A program made the translations under genes and the position numbers. Positions 1 to 7,030 of a stretch of DNA of 64,000 nt are shown here, one piece after another. The stretch's first letter is position 1. Every line of letters begins with the position of its first letter. The stretch is from NCBI RefSeq assembly GCF_009183655.1, contig NZ_WEIO01000002.1:62001-126000 (forward strand), given 5' to 3'. Below the pieces are notes generated by a model. It did no database searches. It saw only the letters and a list, made by a program, of their open reading frames with translations, and was not told the DNA's origin. Origin of the DNA: Bacillus aerolatus (lineage in GTDB: Bacteria > Bacillota > Bacilli > Bacillales > Domibacillaceae).

Positions 1-2646
1 CAGTCGACTAGTAATGAAAAAGAATTACAAAAATTGGCCAGCAAACTGGAAAAAGATTTAACAACAGTGGAAGGAGTGGCCAATGTAAATGTATCCGGCA
101 CACTTGACGAAGAAGTCGTCATTGAACTCGATGAGAAGAAACTGGAACAATACAACTTGGCGCAGTCTGATGTTGTGCAGCTTATTCAGGCAAATAACAT
201 CTCCCTTCCCGGAAATACAGTTGAATCAGATGGTCTGTCTTTAACGACGAGGATCGTCAGCCAGCTGACAAGTGTGGAGGAAATTAAAAATTTAGTGCTG
301 ACGGTTAACCCACTTAACGGAAAGGAAATCACCATTGGCGATATTGCCTCTGTTGAATCAAAAGGAAAAGAAACAGGTCATTTGACGAGAGCTAATGAGA
401 ACCCGGCGGTCCTTTTAAGTGTATTGCAGCAGGCTGATGCCAACACGGCAGAAGTGTCCAAGCAATTTCAACAGCAGCTTGACGAGCTGTTGCAGGAAGA
501 GCAGTATAAGAATATCAAGGCTGATATTTTATTTGACCAAGGGGATTATATTCGCCTCGCCATCGGGAATATCGGCAGTTCTTTAATTCTCGGCGGAGCA
601 TTTGCCATGCTCGTTTTATTTGCTTTTTTAAGAAATGTAAGAAGTCCGCTCATTATCGGTGTGGCTATTCCTTACTCGGTCATTGTTACGTTTGTGTTAA
701 TGTATTTCGCAGACTTTAATTTAAATATTATGACGCTCGGCGCGCTCGCTTTAGGGATCGGTATGCTTGTCGATAATGCCATTGTTGTCATTGAAAACAT
801 TTACCGTCACTTATCGATGGGGAAAGATTCCCGGCAGGCGGCCCGCGATGGCGCAAAAGAAGTAGGAGCAGCCATTACAGCCTCCACTTTAACAACTGTT
901 GCTGTCTTTTTACCGGTTGTCTTTATTTCCGGTATTCTTGGACAAATATTTAAAGAATTCGCTTTGACGATTTCTTTTAGTCTCGCTGCTTCGCTCGTCG
1001 TCGCCTTAACAGTCATTCCGATGATGGCGAGCCGCTGGTTGAAGCATTCTACGGATTCAGAAGAAAGTAGAAAAGAATCGAATATAATGAAACAATATGA
1101 GCGGGCTGTCCGCTGGGCGCTCCGGCACCGTCTGCTCGTGCTTGCGGCTTCTCTTTTACTCCTTATAGGCGGAGGACTTGGTTTAACAACTGTCGGGTCG
1201 CAATTTTTGCCGGCAACGGACGAAGGCTTTTTTAACATCCGGCTCGAAGTGGAAAATGGTACGTCTTTAAAAGAAACGGATAAAGTAGTGAAAGCGATCG
1301 AAAAAGAACTGGGTAAGGAAAAAGACGTGGATGTTTACGTCAGTCTCGTCGGATCGACTCAGGAAGACTCTTTTAGAGGAACTGGTACCTCCAATATTGC
1401 TGAGCTTTATGTCAAGTTGAAGCCGCTGGAAAAAAGAGAGCGTTCTGTTTTTGCTTTCGTTGACGATGTGAAACGAGATGTGGAAAAGGCGGCGCGAACA
1501 GTGAACAGCACAGCCGAGGTAACGTTTAATATGCAAACAGCTTCGGGTTCCAGTCCGCAAACCCTTACTTTTAACGTGCGCGATGTGGATACTGAGCGGC
1601 TCGATCAGGCAGTAAAAGATGTGGAAGAAGCTGTTTCTGGCATCAACGAGATCACAGAAATATCAACCAACAGAGAGGAAACCGTAAAGGAAGTTCAAAT
1701 AACTGTCAAACGGGATAAGGCGCTCGAGGCGGGGCTTGCCCCGGCGCAAATTGCTTCTATTGTCAATGATGCGACGAGAGGCGTTCCTGCTACCCAAATT
1801 ATTAATCGAAATTCAGACGTGCAGACAGTAAATGTGCGCTATGATGAACAAGTGACGAAAAATGTTGAACAGCTGAAAAAACTGCTCGTGAAAACACCAG
1901 CAGGCAACTTTCATCAGCTGGATGACTTGGCGGATATTCAAGTTAAAGAAGGACCTGTCGTCATTCAGCGCATCAACCAGCAGGAAGCGGTACAGTTTAC
2001 AACGAAATACACATCTAATACGAACTTAGGGGATATTTCTGAAAAAGCAGATGAAAAAATCGCTGCCTTACATTTGGCTGATGAAACAACGATTACATTT
2101 GGCGGTGACCGTGATTTGCTGGAAAGCTCGATTGACGACATGGTTCTGGCTCTTGTCTTAGCCATCGTCCTAATTTACATTGTTATGGCAGCCCAGTACG
2201 AATCATTCAAATATCCGTTTGTTATTATGTTCACCGTTCCGTTAATGGTCGTTGGTGTGGCTTTTGCATTGATGATAACAAGAACACCGATTAGCATACC
2301 AGCCGTTATCGGCGTTCTCATACTTGCGGGAATTGTCGTTAATAATGCGATCGTCATTGTGGATTATATTATTCAAAGAAAACGGAGTGGTCTCAACGGT
2401 TATGAAGCGATTATTGAATCGGCGAAAGACCGGGCCCGTCCGATTTTAATGACGGCTTTAACGACCATTCTCGGACTTGTACCGTTGGCAATTGGCCTTG
2501 GCGGCGGTACGGAAATCAATCAGCCAATGGGAATTACCGTCATCGGCGGCTTGCTGTCGAGTACATTGTTAACTTTATTTGTTATTCCTGTTGTTTACAG
2601 CTTTTTTGATAAAGACACGAGAAGAATAAATAAAAAAAGTAAATAG
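1..2646 (+). CDS. swrC: RND-family efflux transporter (SwrC/YerP-like), 3' portion
   Basis: The reading frame is open to the left edge, so the gene starts outside the window and about 150 to 170 N-terminal residues are missing (about 881 residues present; the family has about 1,050). RND pumps export lipophilic compounds, in Bacillus surfactin and other toxic amphiphiles, driven by the proton gradient. The visible part shows the periplasmic-type porter domain, then a membrane block with the motif GIGMLVDNAIVVIENI, a second porter domain, and a second membrane block with the matching GVLILAGIVVNNAIVIVDYI segment. This internal duplication is typical of AcrB/MMPL-like pumps. The assignment to SwrC rather than another Gram-positive RND pump rests on family resemblance. 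The TTG at 34 is internal and not the real start. Confidence 0.85.
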   Translation, partial: QSTSNEKELQKLASKLEKDLTTVEGVANVNVSGTLDEEVVIELDEKKLEQYNLAQSDVVQLIQANNISLPGNTVESDGLSLTTRIVSQLTSVEEIKNLVLTVNPLNGKEITIGDIASVESKGKETGHLTRANENPAVLLSVLQQADANTAEVSKQFQQQLDELLQEEQYKNIKADILFDQGDYIRLAIGNIGSSLILGGAFAMLVLFAFLRNVRSPLIIGVAIPYSVIVTFVLMYFADFNLNIMTLGALALGIGMLVDNAIVVIENIYRHLSMGKDSRQAARDGAKEVGAAITASTLTTVAVFLPVVFISGILGQIFKEFALTISFSLAASLVVALTVIPMMASRWLKHSTDSEESRKESNIMKQYERAVRWALRHRLLVLAASLLLLIGGGLGLTTVGSQFLPATDEGFFNIRLEVENGTSLKETDKVVKAIEKELGKEKDVDVYVSLVGSTQEDSFRGTGTSNIAELYVKLKPLEKRERSVFAFVDDVKRDVEKAARTVNSTAEVTFNMQTASGSSPQTLTFNVRDVDTERLDQAVKDVEEAVSGINEITEISTNREETVKEVQITVKRDKALEAGLAPAQIASIVNDATRGVPATQIINRNSDVQTVNVRYDEQVTKNVEQLKKLLVKTPAGNFHQLDDLADIQVKEGPVVIQRINQQEAVQFTTKYTSNTNLGDISEKADEKIAALHLADETTITFGGDRDLLESSIDDMVLALVLAIVLIYIVMAAQYESFKYPFVIMFTVPLMVVGVAFALMITRTPISIPAVIGVLILAGIVVNNAIVIVDYIIQRKRSGLNGYEAIIESAKDRARPILMTALTTILGLVPLAIGLGGGTEINQPMGITVIGGLLSSTLLTLFVIPVVYSFFDKDTRRINKKSK

Positions 2647-2658
2647 ATGAAAAAAATG

Positions 2659-2687
2659 TTTACAAGCTTCAATAGACACTTTATAAT
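2659..2687 (+). promoter_or_regulatory. Sigma-A promoter of the riboswitch-TerC transcript
   Basis: TTTACA at 2659-2664 and a perfect TATAAT at 2682-2687 are separated by 17 bases. Transcription would begin near 2694, about 30 bases before the conserved riboswitch core, which is the expected arrangement. Confidence 0.75.
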
Positions 2688-2721
2688 GAATGTATAAACA
2701 ATTGAATCTTCAATGACGCAA

Positions 2722-2862
2722 GTCAAAGGGGAGTAGCGTTAGGTATTTTACCTAAAACAAAGTCGTCAATTCATGGGTTATTATAATCCATCGGCTTTGT
2801 TGACATGAGTAGAAGCATGTCCAGCAAGACCTTTGCCTATTTTATAGGCAGGGGTCTTTTTT
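2722..2862 (+). ncRNA. yybP-ykoY manganese riboswitch with terminator
   Basis: The class signature is present: AAAGGGGAGTAGCG with GTTAGGT near 2725-2745, then TTGACATGAGTAGAAGCATG near 2799-2819, and the closing segment AGACCTTTGCC at 2827-2837. The closing segment is also the left arm of an intrinsic terminator (stem 2827-2857, T run 2857-2862). This class binds Mn2+ and is an ON switch: ligand keeps the closing segment in the P1 helix and prevents the terminator from forming. It precedes a TerC gene, the same pairing as B. subtilis ykoY. Class and gene pairing are well supported; ligand response is inferred from the family. Confidence 0.92.
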
Positions 2863-2925
2863 GTTGTTTAAATTTGCTTAGTTTGGTGAAAAATACTAAC
2901 AGAATTACAGGAGGAGATTTCATTT

Positions 2926-3708
2926 ATGGATTCAATCTGGTTAGAGTATGCTTGGGCATTATTAATCCTAATTGGGTTAGAAGGATTGTTATCGGCTGAT
3001 AATGCCTTGGTACTAGCAGTTATAGCTAAGCATTTACCCGAAGATCAGAAAAGAAAAGCGATAAATTACGGAATCATTATGGCTTTCTTTTTCCGGTTTG
3101 CTGCACTTTTTGCCATTTCTTTTATTGCAAACGTTTGGCAGGTACAAGCGATAGGAGCAGCGTATCTTCTTTACCTAGGCTTAAAGCATGTTATTCAGGC
3201 CCGGTTCGGGAAAAAAAATGAGAATATTCGTGAGGAGGTTGAAGAGGAAGCGGAGGTAGCCGCAGGGAAAGGTTTCTGGCCCACAGTAGGGAAAATTGGT
3301 TTAGCTGACCTCGCTTTTGCCATTGATTCGATTCTAGCTGCGGTTGCTCTAGCCCTCGGTCTTCCGGATTCACCGCTCGGTGACTTTGGCGGCATGGATG
3401 GCGGAAAGTTTATTGTCGTTGTTCTTGGAGGGATTGCTGGCCTTATCTTGATTAAGTATGCGGCAACCTGGTTTGTGCAACTTCTTGATCAACGTCCAGC
3501 ATTGGAAACAACGGCCTATGCAATTGTTGCCTGGGTCGGTGTCAAACTTACTGTAATTACTCTTGCGCACGAGGATATTGGTGTCTTAGGTCATGATTTT
3601 CCACACAGTACCGTTTGGACTCTGATCTTCTATGGGGTATTGGTGGGCATTGCCCTAATCGGCTGGTTTGCACCTGTCAATAAGTCATTAGAGAAAGAGA
3701 AACTATAA
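2926..3708 (+). CDS. ykoY: TerC-family integral membrane protein (YkoY/MeeY-like)
   Basis: This 260-residue polytopic membrane protein has the TerC family hallmarks of acidic residues inside membrane helices: GLEGLLSADNALVLAV near residues 18-33 and LADLAFAIDSILAAVAL near 126-142. TerC proteins are proposed to move Mn2+ out of the cytosol, either as efflux or to supply metal to exported enzymes. A hydrophilic acidic loop (EEVEEEAEV) near residues 101-112 separates the helix blocks. The ATG at 2926 follows an AGGAGG at a good distance. Control by the upstream Mn2+ riboswitch makes a manganese role more likely than the tellurite resistance that gave the family its name. Confidence 0.9.
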   Translation: MDSIWLEYAWALLILIGLEGLLSADNALVLAVIAKHLPEDQKRKAINYGIIMAFFFRFAALFAISFIANVWQVQAIGAAYLLYLGLKHVIQARFGKKNENIREEVEEEAEVAAGKGFWPTVGKIGLADLAFAIDSILAAVALALGLPDSPLGDFGGMDGGKFIVVVLGGIAGLILIKYAATWFVQLLDQRPALETTAYAIVAWVGVKLTVITLAHEDIGVLGHDFPHSTVWTLIFYGVLVGIALIGWFAPVNKSLEKEKL

Positions 3709-3722
3709 AAGGCAACAAAGAA

Positions 3723-3790
3723 AAGAGGAAGGCGATTATAAACAGTGCATACAGCAATAGTAGATTAATCTATCGACCTTCCTCTTCCTT
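3723..3790 (+). terminator. Inverted repeat after ykoY, terminator-like
   Basis: AAGAGGAAGG at 3723-3732 pairs with CCTTCCTCTT at 3778-3787, extended by CGAT/ATCG. The loop is about 35 bases and there is no clean T tract, so this is a weak terminator or another mRNA 3' structure. Confidence 0.4.
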
Positions 3791-3799
3791 TCACAGCAA

Positions 3800-3940
3800 A
3801 TGAATCTTTTTTTGTGTATTTATAAAGCCAGCTTTATTACAACGTGGAAACTCACATTTTGGATTGTACTTGTTGGCATTGCAGTAGGCGGATATTTAGT
3901 AGCCAAGAAGAAAGGACCGGTCAGCAATCCGGCAAAATAA
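3800..3940 (+). CDS. Possible 46-residue membrane peptide or gene remnant
   Basis: An ATG-initiated frame encodes 46 residues with one clear membrane helix (TFWIVLVGIAVGGYLVA) followed by the basic tail KKKGPVSNPAK. A terminator follows directly (3946-3974). No Shine-Dalgarno sequence is visible before the ATG, so this could instead be the C-terminal remnant of a lost permease gene. I do not recognise the family. The 3709-4137 region otherwise holds the inverted repeat before it and an ECF-type promoter after it. Confidence 0.3.
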   Translation: MNLFLCIYKASFITTWKLTFWIVLVGIAVGGYLVAKKKGPVSNPAK

Positions 3941-3945
3941 TTTTA

Positions 3946-3974
3946 AAGATGCAGCGTGTTGCTGCATCTTTTTG
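3946..3974 (+). terminator. Intrinsic terminator
   Basis: AGATGCAGC pairs with GCTGCATCT across a GTGTT loop, followed by a T run. Confidence 0.75.
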
Positions 3975-4067
3975 TATGGAATTTTATAAAAGTGAACAAC
4001 AGCGTTAAAGAGATAAATAAATGAGTAAAAGTAGGTAAAATTTTTTATTTTAAAAAATCAAAATATT

Positions 4068-4093
4068 CAAACCGTTCTGCTCTTTTTCTCGTT
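4068..4093 (+). promoter_or_regulatory. Candidate ECF sigma-factor promoter
   Basis: CAAACC at 4068-4073 (AAC core 4070-4072) lies 17 bases from CGT in the CGTT at 4090-4093. This is the AAC/CGT bipartite architecture of extracytoplasmic-function promoters. It sits about 30 bases before the ribosome-binding site of the solute-binding protein gene, in a cluster that encodes its own ECF sigma and anti-sigma factors. The inference is autoregulation by the sigma factor at 5534. Confidence 0.5.
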
Positions 4094-4137
4094 ACCTATT
4101 ATAGATGCACGGAATATTTGAAAGGAGGGGACAAAAA

Positions 4138-4923
4138 TTGAAGAAAAATATATTTATTACTGTGCTGCTTGTTTTAATGCTGTCTTTGTTTGGGCTTGCA
4201 TCTGCAACAAAATCAACATCCGGCAGCGCGAGTCAAAAGGACAATGATGCAGTAAAAGTATACGGCCCGGGTGGACCTCTCGGACCGATGAAAGAACTGG
4301 CGGAACAGTTTACGAAAGAAACGGGGATAAAAGTTGAGGTAACAGCCGGTCCAGAAGAAAAGTGGATCGGACAGGCAAAAAAGGATGCCGATATCATTTA
4401 CGGTGGTTCAGAGTATATGCTCACTAACTTTACGCTCAATCATCCGGGAATGATTGATAAAAAAACACGGACAGAATTGTATCCGCGTGCTGCAGGCATT
4501 TTGGTTAGAAAAGGGAACCCAAAAAATATTCAATCATTGGAGGACTTAACGAAAAAAGGTGTGAAGATTATCGACGTAAATGGTGCCGGCCAGCTTGGAC
4601 TGTGGGAGGACTTAGCGGGAAGAAAAGGTCTCATTCCCGGTATTGAGCGCAATATCGCACTATCCGTTAAATCAAGTGCAGAGGCGATAGAGCTTTGGAA
4701 AGCGAATTCAAAATATGATGCCTGGATTACATATGAATCATGGCATTACAGATTAAAAGACGTGACTGAACTAGTCCAGCTTCCAGAAGAAGACAAGCTG
4801 TATAGAGGAACTCCCATCAGTATGACAAGCAAATCTGACAGCAAAAAAGAAGCGAGGAAGTTTATCCAATACTTAAAAACAGAAAAATCTCATCAAGTGT
4901 TTCAAAAATGGGGATGGAAATAA
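4138..4923 (+). CDS. Extracellular solute-binding protein (molybdate-binding-like fold)
   Basis: An AAAGGAGGGG at 4121-4130 places the start at the TTG at 4138 rather than the ATG at 4105, giving 261 residues. The N terminus is a signal peptide (KKN plus a hydrophobic core of about 18 residues ending near residue 22) without a lipobox. The mature protein has the layout of class II periplasmic binding proteins: VYGPGGPLGPMKELAEQF near the start, an ADIIYGGSEYML ligand-loop region and a late IELWKANSKYDAWITYES segment. No ABC permease or ATPase gene is next to it, so it may act with a distant transporter or as a sensor. The ligand is unknown; molybdate, phosphonate or an organic acid cannot be told apart here. 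Confidence 0.75.
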   Translation: MKKNIFITVLLVLMLSLFGLASATKSTSGSASQKDNDAVKVYGPGGPLGPMKELAEQFTKETGIKVEVTAGPEEKWIGQAKKDADIIYGGSEYMLTNFTLNHPGMIDKKTRTELYPRAAGILVRKGNPKNIQSLEDLTKKGVKIIDVNGAGQLGLWEDLAGRKGLIPGIERNIALSVKSSAEAIELWKANSKYDAWITYESWHYRLKDVTELVQLPEEDKLYRGTPISMTSKSDSKKEARKFIQYLKTEKSHQVFQKWGWK

Positions 4924-4945
4924 ATATTAGAGGGAGTGGTTGAAA

Positions 4946-5431
4946 ATGAATAAAAAATTATGGGTGATGTCAATATTAGCTGTTTTATTACTCTTAGCTG
5001 CTTGTGGAAAAGCTGAAAATATGTCAAAGGAATCATCGAGTGATGATAAGGAAGCTGTGGAAACCACAGCTAATGAAGAAAAAACGGCAAGCTTAAAATT
5101 GCTGAAGAATGAAGCGGCTGGCGAATATCTCGCTGATTCGAAAGGAATGACATTGTACTATTTTAAGAAAGACGAGTCCGAAAAAAGCAATTGCCAAGGG
5201 GATTGTTTAGAAAAATGGCCGCCGTATACGGAAAAGCAATTTGATGTTCCGGAAGGGTTTGCGAAAGAAGACTTTGGAACAATCACAAGAGAAGACACAG
5301 GAGAAGAGCAAGTTACTTACAAAGGATTCCCACTCTATTATTTTGCCAATGACAAAAAAGAAGGGGATGTAACCGGCCAAGGCGTGAAAGAAGTTTGGTA
5401 TATTGTAAACAGTGACACAACTTTCCAATAA
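4946..5431 (+). CDS. Secreted lipoprotein with two YxYF repeats (PF03640-type)
   Basis: The ATG at 4946 is preferred over the in-frame TTG at 4940 because the ribosome-binding site AGGGAGTGG ends just before the TTG. The 161-residue product has a lipoprotein signal ending LLLLAAC, so it should be anchored on the outer face of the membrane. Two copies of the secreted-repeat motif are visible: YLADSKGMTLYYF, with a following CQGDCLEKWPPY, and VTYKGFPLYYFANDKKEGD. The two cysteines in the first repeat may pair. These proteins often sit beside ECF sigma/anti-sigma pairs, as here, but their function is not established. The gene starts 22 bases after the solute-binding protein gene and is probably cotranscribed with it. 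Confidence 0.8.
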   Translation: MNKKLWVMSILAVLLLLAACGKAENMSKESSSDDKEAVETTANEEKTASLKLLKNEAAGEYLADSKGMTLYYFKKDESEKSNCQGDCLEKWPPYTEKQFDVPEGFAKEDFGTITREDTGEEQVTYKGFPLYYFANDKKEGDVTGQGVKEVWYIVNSDTTFQ

Positions 5432-5442
5432 AGTTTGCCTTT

Positions 5443-5478
5443 CAGGGACCGGTCACTAAAGTGGCGGTCCCTGTGTTT
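5443..5478 (+). terminator. Terminator between lipoprotein and sigma-factor genes
   Basis: CAGGGACCG pairs with CGGTCCCTG across about 13 bases. The T content after the stem is low, so partial readthrough into the sigma-factor gene is plausible. Confidence 0.55.
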
Positions 5479-5533
5479 GATTCATTCGGTAAAGGTTGTC
5501 AGCAAACATCAATAGTGAGGAGTGCGGGTATGA

Positions 5534-6088
5534 TTGAAAGAAAAACGGGATGAGGAATTAATGAAGTTAGTGAATAAGAAAGACCGCCGGGCCTTGGAAG
5601 AACTTTATGACCGCTACATTAAATTGATTTATAGCTTTGTGTTTAAATTTACAAATGGCAATGCAGAAACAACGAAAGAAATTGTGCAATTAGTTTTTCT
5701 CAAGCTTTGGACGACAAAAAGCAGCTATCACTCTTCAAAAGGAAAATTTGTTAATTGGCTTTTGACTGTTACGCGGAATGTGTGTGTTGATTATATCCGA
5801 AAAGACAGCATTCATACACAAAATAATCAACAAATGAATCCGCATCTGCCTGTTGAAATCGCAGATCCGGTCGATGAGATTGAGAAGAAGTTGACTTTTA
5901 ATGAAGTGGCTGCTGCCAAAAGCAAGCTGAGCACATCCCAGAAAAGATTGATCGACTTACTGTACTGGAAAGGCTTTTCTTTAACAGAAATCGCAAAGAT
6001 GGAAAACGAACCGGTAGGAACGGTAAAAAGCAGACTTCATCAATCTCTTAAACAATTAAAGAAGCACTTAGAAGTGGAGGATTTATAA
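5534..6088 (+). CDS. ECF RNA polymerase sigma factor
   Basis: The 184-residue protein has sigma-70 region 2 (YDRYIKLIYSFVFKF near residues 24-38, then IVQLVFLKLWTT and TRNVCVDYIRK) and region 4 (LIDLLYWKGFSLTEIAKM near 138-155, then GTVKSRLHQSLKQLKKHL), the two-domain form of ECF sigma factors. The start is a TTG at 5534 after GTGAGGAG; an ATG lies at 5561 as an alternative. The downstream anti-sigma gene begins at the next base after the stop, showing tight translational coupling. The sigma factor most likely reads the AAC/CGT promoter at 4068. Confidence 0.88.
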   Translation: MKEKRDEELMKLVNKKDRRALEELYDRYIKLIYSFVFKFTNGNAETTKEIVQLVFLKLWTTKSSYHSSKGKFVNWLLTVTRNVCVDYIRKDSIHTQNNQQMNPHLPVEIADPVDEIEKKLTFNEVAAAKSKLSTSQKRLIDLLYWKGFSLTEIAKMENEPVGTVKSRLHQSLKQLKKHLEVEDL

Positions 6089-6835
6089 ATGGGCAGAGAA
6101 TGTGAGAACCTGCTTTCATTTATTGCGGACGAATTAAACGACAATAACAAAAGAAAGTTTGAGAAGCATTTACAGCACTGCACGGAATGTGCGAAGGAGT
6201 ATGAAATAATGACCGACGCCTGGCATTCTTTATACTTAGATATTGAGGAACAAAAAGTACCTGAATCCTTAAAAGCAGAAGTGATGGACTTTGTCTTCAT
6301 TGAGGATGAAAAAGATAGAAAGTTGAAATCATCTTTTAACATAAACGAATGGTTCAGCCAGCTTTACAGGCAGTTTTCCCCTATAGCAGCCGCGCTGATA
6401 GTTGCTTTAATGGTACTGACGATTGCACTTTCCTTTTCTAATATGCAATTGCGCAATGAGGTAAAAGAAAGCGGGCAAGAAAACATTGTGCCTATCGAGG
6501 TGTTGTCAACTTTATCGTTACAAGCAGCTGATCAAACGGAGGGGAACATAAACACAGGTGGCTCAGCCGTCATTTTACAGCAGGGTGAAGCGAAAAGCTT
6601 AGTCGTCCAAGTTCGCGATTTGCCGCGCTTGGAAGGATCGGAAGTATATCAAGTATGGCTGTTAAAAAACGGAAAGCGTAAGAATGCTGGTATATTCAAG
6701 CCGGATGAAAGCGGGGCAGGGATATTGACATATGAGCTTGCACAAAATCTTCAATTTGATCAAATTGGCATTACTGTAGAGCCCGACCAATATAGTACTG
6801 AGCCGAGAGGGAAAAAGATAGTGGGGTCGTCTTGA
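6089..6835 (+). CDS. Zinc-finger anti-sigma factor with RskA-like C-terminal domain
   Basis: The N terminus carries the HxxxCxxC zinc-binding anti-sigma motif in KHLQHCTECAKEYE, near residues 27-40. A single membrane helix follows near residues 95-118 (IAAALIVALMVLTIALSF). The extracytoplasmic part ends in an anti-sigma-K/RskA domain (LVVQVRDLPRLEGSEVYQVW, then ITVEPDQYSTEPRGKK). It should hold the ECF sigma factor at the membrane until an external signal, usually regulated proteolysis, releases it. The ATG follows the sigma stop with no gap. The signal is unknown; the adjacent exported lipoprotein and solute-binding protein are candidates for the regulon or for sensing. Confidence 0.85.
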   Translation: MGRECENLLSFIADELNDNNKRKFEKHLQHCTECAKEYEIMTDAWHSLYLDIEEQKVPESLKAEVMDFVFIEDEKDRKLKSSFNINEWFSQLYRQFSPIAAALIVALMVLTIALSFSNMQLRNEVKESGQENIVPIEVLSTLSLQAADQTEGNINTGGSAVILQQGEAKSLVVQVRDLPRLEGSEVYQVWLLKNGKRKNAGIFKPDESGAGILTYELAQNLQFDQIGITVEPDQYSTEPRGKKIVGSS

Positions 6836-6962
6836 TGATTGAACACGTAAACAAATCTTCAAAAATGAGGCTGATCAATAAGTCAGTAGTTACCGGATTT
6901 GCGGGACGGTTTTTATATATAAAACTCTCCTAACTGCTTTAAGAAAAAACAGGGACTACAGA

Positions 6963-7002
6963 AAAACCCCACAGAAATTAAACTTTTCTGTGGGGTTTCA
7001 TT
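6963..7002. terminator. Bidirectional terminator
   Basis: AACCCCACAGAAA and TTTCTGTGGGGTT form a 13-bp stem with A/T runs on both sides. It can serve the anti-sigma gene from the left and the radical SAM gene from the right. Confidence 0.8.
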
Positions 7003-7030
7003 TTAGAAGATATCCTGGTGACTTCTCTTG

